From Amanita rubescens (Eukaryota; Basidiomycota; Agaricomycetes; Agaricales; Amanitaceae): 64,000 nucleotides of DNA. Both the position numbers and the translations under genes were made by a program. The notes below the pieces were generated by a model, which searched no databases, was not told the origin of the DNA, and worked only from the letters and a program-made list of their open reading frames with translations. Positions 42,554 to 54,500 of the stretch are shown here, one piece after another (within the stretch, counting starts at the first letter, position 1; each line of letters begins with the position of its first letter). The stretch is from NCBI GenBank assembly GCA_015039365.1, contig WION01000237.1, positions 18,421-82,420 on the forward strand, in the 5' to 3' direction.

Positions 42554-44311
42554 TCAGGTGTTCATGTTGTGCATGGCATCGTCGTCGTGCTGATAGCCGT
42601 AGTCGCCGTAAAGGTCGCAGGCGTCGTCGTCGGCTCCGTCGCACTGTCGTCCGTTGACGCATGCCTGACACTGTGACGCGTGGTGTGCCTTCTTCTTTCC
42701 CTTCTTTTTCGGCTGGTGAGGGCGGCGGCTAGTGGAAGCGGGGGTAATGGCGGCATCTGTGGTAGTTCGAGAACGTCCTTTCTTTTTAGTGGAAGGACCG
42801 GGCGTCGGATCGCGTCGGCGCGTGGGAGCGCGTGGAGGTAGAGTAGACATAGGAGGAATTGCAGTAGCAAGATGGTGATCCTCAGAGGCATGTTTACCTC
42901 GGCAGTGAATGCAGCGGTTGTAGCGGTGGGGGCGTTGGTTGGCGGCATTGGTCATACTGCGGGTCGTAGGTCGTCGAGAAGGCGGAGTGTCGTTTCGTCG
43001 AGAAGTGGGGACAGGAATATTCCAGACTCCGTGGCGAATAACGGTGGTGGTTGGGGGTGATGCGGATCGAGGAGGAGGAGGAGCCTTCTTATCTCGTTTC
43101 GGTTCTTCCTCAATGAGATCGCCTGTTGTACGGATTCGGCGATGAAGATCGAGATCGCTGATCGCATTATTGATCTGCGCAATGTGGTCGCTAGTGAGTT
43201 GATGCAGGGGAACTCCGTCTGCGAATTCGGCCGTAGTCCATTCCGTGTCTCCTTGGATACTAGACAAGAGGTCTCGGATCTTTCCGGTGAGGCACCAGAT
43301 TTCTCTTGATTTACGATCTGTCTCCATAATGCATCTAGTTGCTCGGTGTCGGTCGGGTGTAGCTTCGGTAGCGCGAAACCAATGGTTGACAGCGATGCGG
43401 TTATTCTGATCGTGAGGCTGTATTTTTAGTCCAAACCTTTGATCGTCGATGCTTTCTATAGCAAGGATGATATAGCGTTCGATGTCAGCCGTGAGAAGTC
43501 GTCGTAATAGATCTATTGCCAGTTGATCTAGGTTTCCTCCTTTCGGATGAATGTCTTCCCAGTATAGTGACGTAACGTTTACAAACGTTTCGATTAAATC
43601 GGCACAGTGATAGTTGTACTGATCTCGGGCTTGACCGGCAAGGGTAGTGGCGGTTCGGAAATCCATGAGAAGTCGCCAGACTCGAGCTATCCTTTCTTGG
43701 TCAAAGATGTCAACCTGTAATCTAGCGGCGTTACAGATTAGAGTGACGCGGTCTCTAACCTTGGTGTAAGTAGTAATTCCGTGATAACTGAGATAGAGAT
43801 CGGGGGTGGTTCGTATGATGGGGCCAGCCATATCGCGGTTAATCCCATCTGTACCGTGACTCTGGTCGTTGCCTCGAATAGATTCGTTATGAGATTGAGT
43901 CGAAGCGTGACCGGCAAGTACCGTCTCTCTATGTAAGGTAACGCTAATGTCTTCAGCGTTTCTAGGTGGGATCGGTCGGCTATTGCGATCTTCCGTAATT
44001 CGTCCAGGTACAGCCAGAGTTTCTGATGTTCCGTGGTGGGTTTCCTGGGTTTCGGTGGGAGTGATCGGGATCGTCTGAGACGAGGTTTGATCGGGAGATC
44101 TGTGGGGAACATCAACGAAGTCGTTCGGGTCAATGTCTTCTTCGTCGGTGTCGGTGGTATGAAGAATGAGTCGAGGTCGGTGGGGTGAAGAGGAAGTGGT
44201 GAATCGGGTGTCGGTGGTGTCTCCGGCATAGAATTCAGACCAGGGGAAGCGCTGAACGGTGTCGGTGGTGTCGTTTCCATTCTGCATAGTAACGTGGTGT
44301 GTGAGTGGCAT
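42554..44311 (-). CDS. Gag-like ORF located downstream of pol
   Basis: 585 residues. The start codon follows the pol stop by one base (TGA-A-ATG), an arrangement suited to stop-start reinitiation. Residues ~1-190 are polar and low-complexity. Residues ~200-390 are helical and gag-like (ITTYTKVRDRVTLICNAARL; VWRLLMDFRTATTLAGQARD). A knuckle-like motif CIHCRGKHASEDHH (CX2CX3HX4H) lies near residue 475, and the C-terminus is basic then acidic, with CQACVNGRQCDGADDDAC. No membrane segment supports an envelope protein. A structural protein after pol is unusual for Ty3/gypsy, whose gag normally comes first; the missing 5' part of the element may have held the canonical gag. Confidence 0.75.
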   Translation of the reverse strand: MPLTHHVTMQNGNDTTDTVQRFPWSEFYAGDTTDTRFTTSSSPHRPRLILHTTDTDEEDIDPNDFVDVPHRSPDQTSSQTIPITPTETQETHHGTSETLAVPGRITEDRNSRPIPPRNAEDISVTLHRETVLAGHASTQSHNESIRGNDQSHGTDGINRDMAGPIIRTTPDLYLSYHGITTYTKVRDRVTLICNAARLQVDIFDQERIARVWRLLMDFRTATTLAGQARDQYNYHCADLIETFVNVTSLYWEDIHPKGGNLDQLAIDLLRRLLTADIERYIILAIESIDDQRFGLKIQPHDQNNRIAVNHWFRATEATPDRHRATRCIMETDRKSREIWCLTGKIRDLLSSIQGDTEWTTAEFADGVPLHQLTSDHIAQINNAISDLDLHRRIRTTGDLIEEEPKRDKKAPPPPRSASPPTTTVIRHGVWNIPVPTSRRNDTPPSRRPTTRSMTNAANQRPHRYNRCIHCRGKHASEDHHLATAIPPMSTLPPRAPTRRRDPTPGPSTKKKGRSRTTTDAAITPASTSRRPHQPKKKGKKKAHHASQCQACVNGRQCDGADDDACDLYGDYGYQHDDDAMHNMNT

Positions 44312-44312
44312 T

Positions 44313-46511
44313 TCAGAGTTTCCTTCGTCTTTTATATTCTAGAAGGAGGTCTTCCATATGCGTCAAGTTATTTTCTGGTTCCCATGTGTTTTCGCTGGTG
44401 TCATAGCCTTTCCACTTTACTAGGAATTGTAATTTCCCTCTAAACTTGCGATGTGCAAGCAGTGCTTCCACTTCGTATTCTTGTTCTCCTTCGATCAGAT
44501 CGGGAGGGGGCCTTGTTTCCGTTATTCCGTGAAAGGAAGTTTCTTTGAACGGCGTTAGTAAGGCGGCGTGGAATACGTTATGAATTTTCCATTGTCTTGG
44601 TAGCGTGAGACGATATGTCACTGGTCCTAAGACTTCTTTGATGGAAAAGGGACCTTCTCGTTTAGGTGCGAGCTTTCTGCTCTGATAAGGAATCTTCAGG
44701 TTCCTAGACTCTAACCATACTTTGTCATTGACTTTGAACGGTTTAGTCTTTCTCGTTGTTCTTTCCATCATCTTAGCTCGTGCTAGATCATGTGCGGCGA
44801 GTGCTTCTTCTCGTGCGCGGAACAAGGAGTTGATGCGGTTATCGGCGGTTGGTGTATTTGTCTTATTTGAGACAAGGGGAAGTGCAACCGGGGATGTTCC
44901 ATACATTAATTGAAAGGGCGATTGTTTCAATGCTTCATGAGTGCGTGAATTATGCGCGAATTGTGCTATTGGTATCATCTTGTTCCAAGTATCTGGTTCA
45001 TAGGCACAGAATATTCGGAGATAAGCTTCTAATTCGGCATTATATCGCTCCGTTTGTCCATCAGTCTGTGGATGGAAGGCGGTACTCATTTTGTGTTTGA
45101 TCTTTAATGAGTCCATTATGCCGTTAAAGACATGTGATGCGAACTGTGGTCCTCGATCGGAGATCATAACGTCGGGTAAACCGAAGTTTTTGAATACATT
45201 CCGAATGTAGAGGTCGGCGGTTTCGTCGGCGGTGATAGTTTTGTTACAAGGCATGAGAATTACTCCCTTTGTAAGTCCTTGATCGACCACGATAAAGATA
45301 GAATCGAAACCGTTACTTGTGGGTAAATCGGTTATGAAATCCATAGTTATTTGTTGAAAGGGTCGGTGTGCGTGAGACTTGATTGGCATCAGAGGTGCGG
45401 CAGTAGGGTGTGTATTCGATTTCATTTGTTGACATGCCGTGCATCCGTCAATGAACTGTTTAACCATTTTAGACATTAATGGCCACCAGTAATATTCTTT
45501 TAATAAGGCGAGTGTTTTGAAGAAACCGGGGTGTCCGCTTGTTGGTGATTCATGAAAATCTCTAATAATATCTCGGCGAAGATCGGTGTCAGGGGGAATA
45601 AAGGATTTCCCTTTGTACAGGATTAATTCATCGTCAAGGGTCCAATCAGAAAGGGCAGTGCGTAAAGGTGGTGTTCCTTTTTCTTTTAGACATTTCTTGA
45701 TTGATTGAGCAAATTCGTCTTTGACAGTTATTTCTATTGCTCTGTTACGGAGATCTTCGGCGATTGTGCGAACAAAGAGTTCTTTTGGGAGCATTGTTAT
45801 TAACTCTTCTGGTTCGTCTTTTGTCATATGATCGGGTCGGCGGGATAATGCATCCGCTATTATTAGTTTTGCTCCGGGAACGTGGGTTAATTTAATATTA
45901 AATCGAGACAAGTCGTTCCACCATCGTGCTTGGCGGTTCGTAAGACGTTGTGGTTCTCGATAATAGAGTAAATTCTTGTGGTCGCAATGAATAATGACAG
46001 GGTGTTCTGCTCCTTCAAGCAGGTATCTCCATTCGTTATAGAGAGCGTAGTAAATGGCGAATAATTCTCGGTCGTAGATTTGCCATCGTGTTTCAGTTGG
46101 CGTTAAAGCGTGGGATAGGTATCCACATGGGTGTAAGTCGCCATTATCATCTTTTTGCATAAGAACTGCTCCGATTGCGCGGTCTGATGCGTCCGTTTGT
46201 AGAATAAAGGGTTTGTTAACATCGGGCATCATTAAGACAGGTGCGGATGTGAAGCGTTCTTTTAATAGATCAAATGCGACTTGGCATTCTGCGGTCCATG
46301 TCCATAATTTGTTTTTCTTTGTTAGGTCGTGCAGGGGTCGTGCAAGGTGGGCGAATCCGAAAATAAACCTTCGATAGTAATTTCCGAATCCTAAAAAGGA
46401 TCTAACTTGTTTAACGGTAGTAGGGGTTGGCCAGTCCCTGATTCCGGCAAGTTTGATCAGGTCCATTTTTATTGTATTTTTGGATATGACGGTGCCTAGA
46501 AAATCAACTTC
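44313..46511 (-). CDS. Chromovirus pol (RT end, RNase H, integrase, chromodomain), 5'-truncated
   Basis: Open from 46,511 (first ATG at 46,466). It begins at the end of reverse transcriptase (EVDFLGTVISKNTIKMD, then VRSFLGFGNYYRRFI). The RNase H domain has ILQTDASDRAIGAVLMQ and IIHCDHKNLLYY. The integrase has an HHCC finger (HESPTSGHPGFF to CTACQQ) and the DDE triad in ITMDFITDLP, MISDRGPQFASHV and HPQTDGQTERYNAELE. A C-terminal chromodomain reads YEVEALLAHRKFRGKLQFLV then WKGYDTSENTWEPENNL, which defines the chromovirus clade and directs integration to particular chromatin. The frame is intact where present, but without RT it cannot act alone. Confidence 0.9.
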   Translation of the reverse strand, partial: EVDFLGTVISKNTIKMDLIKLAGIRDWPTPTTVKQVRSFLGFGNYYRRFIFGFAHLARPLHDLTKKNKLWTWTAECQVAFDLLKERFTSAPVLMMPDVNKPFILQTDASDRAIGAVLMQKDDNGDLHPCGYLSHALTPTETRWQIYDRELFAIYYALYNEWRYLLEGAEHPVIIHCDHKNLLYYREPQRLTNRQARWWNDLSRFNIKLTHVPGAKLIIADALSRRPDHMTKDEPEELITMLPKELFVRTIAEDLRNRAIEITVKDEFAQSIKKCLKEKGTPPLRTALSDWTLDDELILYKGKSFIPPDTDLRRDIIRDFHESPTSGHPGFFKTLALLKEYYWWPLMSKMVKQFIDGCTACQQMKSNTHPTAAPLMPIKSHAHRPFQQITMDFITDLPTSNGFDSIFIVVDQGLTKGVILMPCNKTITADETADLYIRNVFKNFGLPDVMISDRGPQFASHVFNGIMDSLKIKHKMSTAFHPQTDGQTERYNAELEAYLRIFCAYEPDTWNKMIPIAQFAHNSRTHEALKQSPFQLMYGTSPVALPLVSNKTNTPTADNRINSLFRAREEALAAHDLARAKMMERTTRKTKPFKVNDKVWLESRNLKIPYQSRKLAPKREGPFSIKEVLGPVTYRLTLPRQWKIHNVFHAALLTPFKETSFHGITETRPPPDLIEGEQEYEVEALLAHRKFRGKLQFLVKWKGYDTSENTWEPENNLTHMEDLLLEYKRRRKL

Positions 46512-46521
46512 TCAGGGGAAA

Positions 46522-46542
46522 GTGACCGTCCGAGTGACGGTC
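46522..46542. repeat. Hairpin at the left foldback flank
   Basis: GTGACCGTC then CGAGT then GACGGTC: 7-bp perfect stem (46,524-46,530 with 46,536-46,542) beginning with GTGAC, between the chromovirus break and the foldback arm. Confidence 0.7.
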
Positions 46543-46566
46543 CCATTCGGAGTTTGAATTTTTAGT

Positions 46567-47160
46567 CGGAGTTTGATTATAATGATAACATCTGTTGTAA
46601 TACTATAGCAACAACCAACAACCACCACCTTTTTGTGATCTGTCAAGCAATAGTGGTGTGAATACTGCTTGTCTACCATCACCACAAGTGCTGTTTTAAT
46701 GCACTTAACATGCACCTGCCTACACAACAATGATTGCTGGGTGCTCCCACCACTAAAGTACTACCTACTCCCCACTGTCTACCACTATAGAGTCACCATT
46801 GGTGCTACCACCACAGCCACTCACTGAGTACTAACAGGTACAACCTTTTGTTGCCCTCATCATCTCCATCACTGTGTTTGGATTTGGTTCTATTCCCATG
46901 GAGTAGCACAAGTAGTAATTACTACTAATTAGTCTATCTGAACAGTGCAAGTCAGTTTGAGGCTAGTAGTACAGGTACCACATTGAGCTACTGTATGGTT
47001 ACTACTATTTTTGACCGATACACTAGTAATTACTGGTACCATTACTGTCTCTACCAGAACTTGTGCAGCAACTATGACCACAATGGTCCACTACAACTGC
47101 CACCCCCTTGCCACCACTACTGACTCAAAAGGGCTATCATTGTCTACTCATTGGGGGTGT
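46567..47160 (+). repeat. Left outer inverted arm
   Basis: Pairs with 57,377-57,980. It is rich in CCACCA/ACTACT-type low-complexity sequence and nearly free of CpG. The first 10 bp, CGGAGTTTGA, also occur once more at 46,548. Confidence 0.85.
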
Positions 47161-50100
47161 ACCCCTGCAGTTCCCTAGTGTCCTGTCGTCCACCAGGGTA
47201 CATCGGGGGTGTACCCCTGCAGTTCCCTAGTGTCCTGTCGTCCACCAGGGTACATCGGGGGTGTACCCCTGCAGTTCCCTAGTGTCCTGTCGTCCACCAG
47301 GGTACATCGGGGGTGTACCCCTGCAGTTCCCTAGTGTCCTGTCGTCCACCAGGGTACATCGGGGGTGTACCCCTGCAGTTCCCTAGTGTCCTGTCGTCCA
47401 CCAGGGTACATCGGGGGTGTACCCCTGCAGTTCCCTAGTGTCCTGTCGTCCACCAGGGTACATCGGGGGTGTACCCCTGCAGTTCCCTAGTGTCCTGTCG
47501 TCCACCAGGGTACATCGGGGGTGTACCCCTGCAGTTCCCTAGTGTCCTGTCGTCCACCAGGGTACATCGGGGGTGTACCCCTGCAGTTCCCTAGTGTCCT
47601 GTCGTCCACCAGGGTACATCGGGGGTGTACCCCTGCAGTTCCCTAGTGTCCTGTCGTCCACCAGGGTACATCGGGGGTGTACCCCTGCAGTTCCCTAGTG
47701 TCCTGTCGTCCACCAGGGTACATCGGGGGTGTACCCCTGCAGTTCCCTAGTGTCCTGTCGTCCACCAGGGTACATCGGGGGTGTACCCCTGCAGTTCCCT
47801 AGTGTCCTGTCGTCCACCAGGGTACATCGGGGGTGTACCCCTGCAGTTCCCTAGTGTCCTGTCGTCCACCAGGGTACATCGGGGGTGTACCCCTGCAGTT
47901 CCCTAGTGTCCTGTCGTCCACCAGGGTACATCGGGGGTGTACCCCTGCAGTTCCCTAGTGTCCTGTCGTCCACCAGGGTACATCGGGGGTGTACCCCTGC
48001 AGTTCCCTAGTGTCCTGTCGTCCACCAGGGTACATCGGGGGTGTACCCCTGCAGTTCCCTAGTGTCCTGTCGTCCACCAGGGTACATCGGGGGTGTACCC
48101 CTGCAGTTCCCTAGTGTCCTGTCGTCCACCAGGGTACATCGGGGGTGTACCCCTGCAGTTCCCTAGTGTCCTGTCGTCCACCAGGGTACATCGGGGGTGT
48201 ACCCCTGCAGTTCCCTAGTGTCCTGTCGTCCACCAGGGTACATCGGGGGTGTACCCCTGCAGTTCCCTAGTGTCCTGTCGTCCACCAGGGTACATCGGGG
48301 GTGTACCCCTGCAGTTCCCTAGTGTCCTGTCGTCCACCAGGGTACATCGGGGGTGTACCCCTGCAGTTCCCTAGTGTCCTGTCGTCCACCAGGGTACATC
48401 GGGGGTGTACCCCTGCAGTTCCCTAGTGTCCTGTCGTCCACCAGGGTACATCGGGGGGTGTACCCCTGCAGTTCCCTAGTGTCCTGTCGTCCACCAGGGT
48501 ACATCGGGGGTGTACCCCTGCAGTTCCCTAGTGTCCTGTCGTCCACCAGGGTACATCGGGGGTGTACCCCTGCAGTTCCCTAGTGTCCTGTCGTCCACCA
48601 GGGTACATCGGGGGTGTACCCCTGCAGTTCCCTAGTGTCCTGTCGTCCACCAGGGTACATCGGGGGTGTACCCCTGCAGTTCCCTAGTGTCCTGTCGTCC
48701 ACCAGGGTACATCGGGGGTGTACCCCTGCAGTTCCCTAGTGTCCTGTCGTCCACCAGGGTACATCGGGGGTGTACCCCTGCAGTTCCCTAGTGTCCTGTC
48801 GTCCACCAGGGTACATCGGGGGTGTACCCCTGCAGTTCCCTAGTGTCCTGTCGTCCACCAGGGTACATCGGGGGTGTACCCCTGCAGTTCCCTAGTGTCC
48901 TGTCGTCCACCAGGGTACATCGGGGGTGTACCCCTGCAGTTCCCTAGTGTCCTGTCGTCCACCAGGGTACATCGGGGGTGTACCCCTGCAGTTCCCTAGT
49001 GTCCTGTCGTCCACCAGGGTACATCGGGGGTGTACCCCTGCAGTTCCCTAGTGTCCTGTCGTCCACCAGGGTACATCGGGGGTGTACCCCTGCAGTTCCC
49101 TAGTGTCCTGTCGTCCACCAGGGTACATCGGGGGTGTACCCCTGCAGTTCCCTAGTGTCCTGTCGTCCACCAGGGTACATCGGGGGTGTACCCCTGCAGT
49201 TCCCTAGTGTCCTGTCGTCCACCAGGGTACATCGGGGGTGTACCCCTGCAGTTCCCTAGTGTCCTGTCGTCCACCAGGGTACATCGGGGGTGTACCCCTG
49301 CAGTTCCCTAGTGTCCTGTCGTCCACCAGGGTACATCGGGGGTGTACCCCTGCAGTTCCCTAGTGTCCTGTCGTCCACCAGGGTACATCGGGGGTGTACC
49401 CCTGCAGTTCCCTAGTGTCCTGTCGTCCACCAGGGTACATCGGGGGTGTACCCCTGCAGTTCCCTAGTGTCCTGTCGTCCACCAGGGTACATCGGGGGTG
49501 TACCCCTGCAGTTCCCTAGTGTCCTGTCGTCCACCAGGGTACATCGGGGGTGTACCCCTGCAGTTCCCTAGTGTCCTGTCGTCCACCAGGGTACATCGGG
49601 GGTGTACCCCTGCAGTTCCCTAGTGTCCTGTCGTCCACCAGGGTACATCGGGGGTGTACCCCTGCAGTTCCCTAGTGTCCTGTCGTCCACCAGGGTACAT
49701 CGGGGGTGTACCCCTGCAGTTCCCTAGTGTCCTGTCGTCCACCAGGGTACATCGGGGGTGTACCCCTGCAGTTCCCTAGTGTCCTGTCGTCCACCAGGGT
49801 ACATCGGGGGTGTACCCCTGCAGTTCCCTAGTGTCCTGTCGTCCACCAGGGTACATCGGGGGTGTACCCCTGCAGTTCCCTAGTGTCCTGTCGTCCACCA
49901 GGGTACATCGGGGGTGTACCCCTGCAGTTCCCTAGTGTCCTGTCGTCCACCAGGGTACATCGGGGGTGTACCCCTGCAGTTCCCTAGTGTCCTGTCGTCC
50001 ACCAGGGTACATCGGGGGTGTACCCCTGCAGTTCCCTAGTGTCCTGTCGTCCACCAGGGTACATCGGGGGTGTACCCCTGCAGTTCCCTAGTGTCCTGTC

Positions 50101-50696
50101 GTCCACCAGGGTACATCGGGGGTGTACCCCTGCAGTTCCCTAGTGTCCTGTCGTCCACCAGGGTACATCGGGGGTGTACCCCTGCAGTTCCCTAGTGTCC
50201 TGTCGTCCACCAGGGTACATCGGGGGTGTACCCCTGCAGTTCCCTAGTGTCCTGTCGTCCACCAGGGTACATCGGGGGTGTACCCCTGCAGTTCCCTAGT
50301 GTCCTGTCGTCCACCAGGGTACATCGGGGGTGTACCCCTGCAGTTCCCTAGTGTCCTGTCGTCCACCAGGGTACATCGGGGGTGTACCCCTGCAGTTCCC
50401 TAGTGTCCTGTCGTCCACCAGGGTACATCGGGGGTGTACCCCTGCAGTTCCCTAGTGTCCTGTCGTCCACCAGGGTACATCGGGGGTGTACCCCTGCAGT
50501 TCCCTAGTGTCCTGTCGTCCACCAGGGTACATCGGGGGTGTACCCCTGCAGTTCCCTAGTGTCCTGTCGTCCACCAGGGTACATCGGGGGTGTACCCCTG
50601 CAGTTCCCTAGTGTCCTGTCGTCCACCAGGGTACATCGGGGGTGTACCCCTGCAGTTCCCTAGTGTCCTGTCGTCCACCAGGGTACATCGGGGGTG
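47161..50696 (+). repeat. 52-bp satellite, left array, 68 copies
   Basis: The unit begins ACCCCTGCAGTTCCCTAGTG and ends CATCGGGGGTGT. Copies are practically identical; the only change I found is one extra G near 48,456. Each unit junction contains GGGTACA and TGTACCC seven bases apart, a potential 7-bp hairpin with a G-rich loop. Frames through the array meet stops within ~75 codons, so it is not coding. Confidence 0.95.
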
Positions 50697-51590
50697 CAAT
50701 AGTGCCTGTCAGATCATGATGGTCAACAATCAGACAATTAGTGCAACAGTGCCTGTCAGATCAAAATGACTAGACTAATATATTTCAATATTTGACCTTG
50801 ACTATTGCAGTTTTGTTATCTTGGCAAAAATTACAAATTGAATCATTGAATATTTCATTTTTTGTGCTCCTGTCAGCTGCTCCTGCCTGGTACAGATCTG
50901 CAACTAGTGTTCAATTTGCTTCTACTATTTGCTTCTACTATTCACCCTTTGTCATGTTGGTATGTATTCTTTTTTTTTCTCTTTATATTCTAGGAAGGTG
51001 GTAGGTAGCCACAATAATATTTATGCCCCCTGGTGTGGAGTCAAGGCCACAAGCATGCACAGCAAGCCCAAGGCTATGATGGTCCATATTGGACAAAATG
51101 CAGATGCCCAACCACTGGCAGCAGTGGTGGTGGCAGTGGTGGTGGCAGTGGTGTCCTGGGGTCCACCAGGGTACATTGGGTGTACCATACTGTGTTTGTA
51201 ACTTCTGAGTATTGGCAGTAGGTAGTATCAGGTGGTGATGATTAGAGTGCTGGCAGCAGGTGGTAGTAGTAGGTGGTGATGGTAGGCAGTGGTGGTGGTA
51301 CTACCAGGAGTGATTAGTAGCCTGTTGGCACAATCAGAGCAGTGGGTGGTAGTAAGGCTGGGACTAGTAGTAGGTGATAATAGCCCAAGGGATGGTGGGC
51401 AGTGCCAGTGGCTGTGGCAGTAAATCATGCAGTTATGGTAGTGATACTGTATGTTGCAGGTAGTGGTGCAGCAGCAGTGGTGACAAGCAGTGGTGCAGCA
51501 GTGGTGGTGACAAGCAGTGGTGCAGCAGTGGTGGTGACACTGTATGTTGCAGGTAGTGGTGCAGCAGTGGTGGTGACAAGCAGTGGTGCA
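50697..51590. other. Spacer of the foldback
   Basis: No convincing gene. It holds a direct repeat of AGTGCCTGTCAGATCA (50,701 and 50,747), one isolated diverged satellite unit (about 51,149-51,187), and on the right a GCAGTGGTG/GGTGACAAGCAGTGG minisatellite (51,440-51,590). Confidence 0.7.
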
Positions 51591-54500
51591 GCAGGGGTAC
51601 ACCCCCGATGTACCCTGGTGGACGACAGGACAGTGGCACTAGGGAACTGCAGGGGTACACCCCCGATGTACCCTGGTGGACGACAGGACACTAGGGAACT
51701 GCAGGGGTACACCCCCGATGTACCCTGGTGGACGACAGGACACTAGGGAACTGCAGGGGTACACCCCCGATGTACCCTGGTGGACGACAGGACACTAGGG
51801 AACTGCAGGGGTACACCCCCGATGTACCCTGGTGGACGACAGGACACTAGGGAACTGCAGGGGTACACCCCCGATGTACCCTGGTGGACGACAGGACACT
51901 AGGGAACTGCAGGGGTACACCCCCGATGTACCCTGGTGGACGACAGGACACTAGGGAACTGCAGGGGTACACCCCCGATGTACCCTGGTGGACGACAGGA
52001 CACTAGGGAACTGCAGGGGTACACCCCCGATGTACCCTGGTGGACGACAGGACACTAGGGAACTGCAGGGGTACACCCCCGATGTACCCTGGTGGACGAC
52101 AGGACACTAGGGAACTGCAGGGGTACACCCCCGATGTACCCTGGTGGACGACAGGACACTAGGGAACTGCAGGGGTACACCCCCGATGTACCCTGGTGGA
52201 CGACAGGACACTAGGGAACTGCAGGGGTACACCCCCGATGTACCCTGGTGGACGACAGGACACTAGGGAACTGCAGGGGTACACCCCCGATGTACCCTGG
52301 TGGACGACAGGACACTAGGGAACTGCAGGGGTACACCCCCGATGTACCCTGGTGGACGACAGGACACTAGGGAACTGCAGGGGTACACCCCCGATGTACC
52401 CTGGTGGACGACAGGACACTAGGGAACTGCAGGGGTACACCCCCGATGTACCCTGGTGGACGACAGGACACTAGGGAACTGCAGGGGTACACCCCCGATG
52501 TACCCTGGTGGACGACAGGACACTAGGGAACTGCAGGGGTACACCCCCGATGTACCCTGGTGGACGACAGGACACTAGGGAACTGCAGGGGTACACCCCC
52601 GATGTACCCTGGTGGACGACAGGACACTAGGGAACTGCAGGGGTACACCCCCGATGTACCCTGGTGGACGACAGGACACTAGGGAACTGCAGGGGTACAC
52701 CCCCGATGTACCCTGGTGGACGACAGGACACTAGGGAACTGCAGGGGTACACCCCCGATGTACCCTGGTGGACGACAGGACACTAGGGAACTGCAGGGGT
52801 ACACCCCCGATGTACCCTGGTGGACGACAGGACACTAGGGAACTGCAGGGGTACACCCCCGATGTACCCTGGTGGACGACAGGACACTAGGGAACTGCAG
52901 GGGTACACCCCCGATGTACCCTGGTGGACGACAGGACACTAGGGAACTGCAGGGGTACACCCCCGATGTACCCTGGTGGACGACAGGACACTAGGGAACT
53001 GCAGGGGTACACCCCCGATGTACCCTGGTGGACGACAGGACACTAGGGAACTGCAGGGGTACACCCCCGATGTACCCTGGTGGACGACAGGACACTAGGG
53101 AACTGCAGGGGTACACCCCCGATGTACCCTGGTGGACGACAGGACACTAGGGAACTGCAGGGGTACACCCCCGATGTACCCTGGTGGACGACAGGACACT
53201 AGGGAACTGCAGGGGTACACCCCCGATGTACCCTGGTGGACGACAGGACACTAGGGAACTGCAGGGGTACACCCCCGATGTACCCTGGTGGACGACAGGA
53301 CACTAGGGAACTGCAGGGGTACACCCCCGATGTACCCTGGTGGACGACAGGACACTAGGGAACTGCAGGGGTACACCCCCGATGTACCCTGGTGGACGAC
53401 AGGACACTAGGGAACTGCAGGGGTACACCCCCGATGTACCCTGGTGGACGACAGGACACTAGGGAACTGCAGGGGTACACCCCCGATGTACCCTGGTGGA
53501 CGACAGGACACTAGGGAACTGCAGGGGTACACCCCCGATGTACCCTGGTGGACGACAGGACACTAGGGAACTGCAGGGGTACACCCCCGATGTACCCTGG
53601 TGGACGACAGGACACTAGGGAACTGCAGGGGTACACCCCCGATGTACCCTGGTGGACGACAGGACACTAGGGAACTGCAGGGGTACACCCCCGATGTACC
53701 CTGGTGGACGACAGGACACTAGGGAACTGCAGGGGTACACCCCCGATGTACCCTGGTGGACGACAGGACACTAGGGAACTGCAGGGGTACACCCCCGATG
53801 TACCCTGGTGGACGACAGGACACTAGGGAACTGCAGGGGTACACCCCCGATGTACCCTGGTGGACGACAGGACACTAGGGAACTGCAGGGGTACACCCCC
53901 GATGTACCCTGGTGGACGACAGGACACTAGGGAACTGCAGGGGTACACCCCCGATGTACCCTGGTGGACGACAGGACACTAGGGAACTGCAGGGGTACAC
54001 CCCCGATGTACCCTGGTGGACGACAGGACACTAGGGAACTGCAGGGGTACACCCCCGATGTACCCTGGTGGACGACAGGACACTAGGGAACTGCAGGGGT
54101 ACACCCCCGATGTACCCTGGTGGACGACAGGACACTAGGGAACTGCAGGGGTACACCCCCGATGTACCCTGGTGGACGACAGGACACTAGGGAACTGCAG
54201 GGGTACACCCCCGATGTACCCTGGTGGACGACAGGACACTAGGGAACTGCAGGGGTACACCCCCGATGTACCCTGGTGGACGACAGGACACTAGGGAACT
54301 GCAGGGGTACACCCCCGATGTACCCTGGTGGACGACAGGACACTAGGGAACTGCAGGGGTACACCCCCGATGTACCCTGGTGGACGACAGGACACTAGGG
54401 AACTGCAGGGGTACACCCCCGATGTACCCTGGTGGACGACAGGACACTAGGGAACTGCAGGGGTACACCCCCGATGTACCCTGGTGGACGACAGGACACT

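Larger units (their letters stand above)
42061..46513 (-). mobile_element. 5'-truncated Ty3/gypsy chromovirus
   Basis: Minus-strand element with a 3' LTR at 42,061-42,513, an ORF downstream of pol (44,311-42,554) and the 3' two thirds of pol (46,511-44,313). A purine tract AGGGGAGAG abuts the LTR at the polypurine position. The element stops abruptly near 46,513: the reverse-transcriptase core with YxDD, the protease, the 5' ORF and the 5' LTR are missing. The break coincides with the start of the hairpin/foldback region on the right. Nothing resembling the missing part was found at the other side of the foldback (58 kb). Confidence 0.85.

Noticed and set aside
42554..44311. Envelope-like protein 3' of pol
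   Set aside because: No signal peptide, transmembrane segment or fusion-type features; helical gag-like region and a knuckle motif instead.
48319..48583. Open frames of ~75 codons inside the 52-bp arrays on both strands
   Set aside because: 52 is not a multiple of three, so frames cycle every three units and meet stops; they exist only where an indel removes one. They are artefacts of the repeat.
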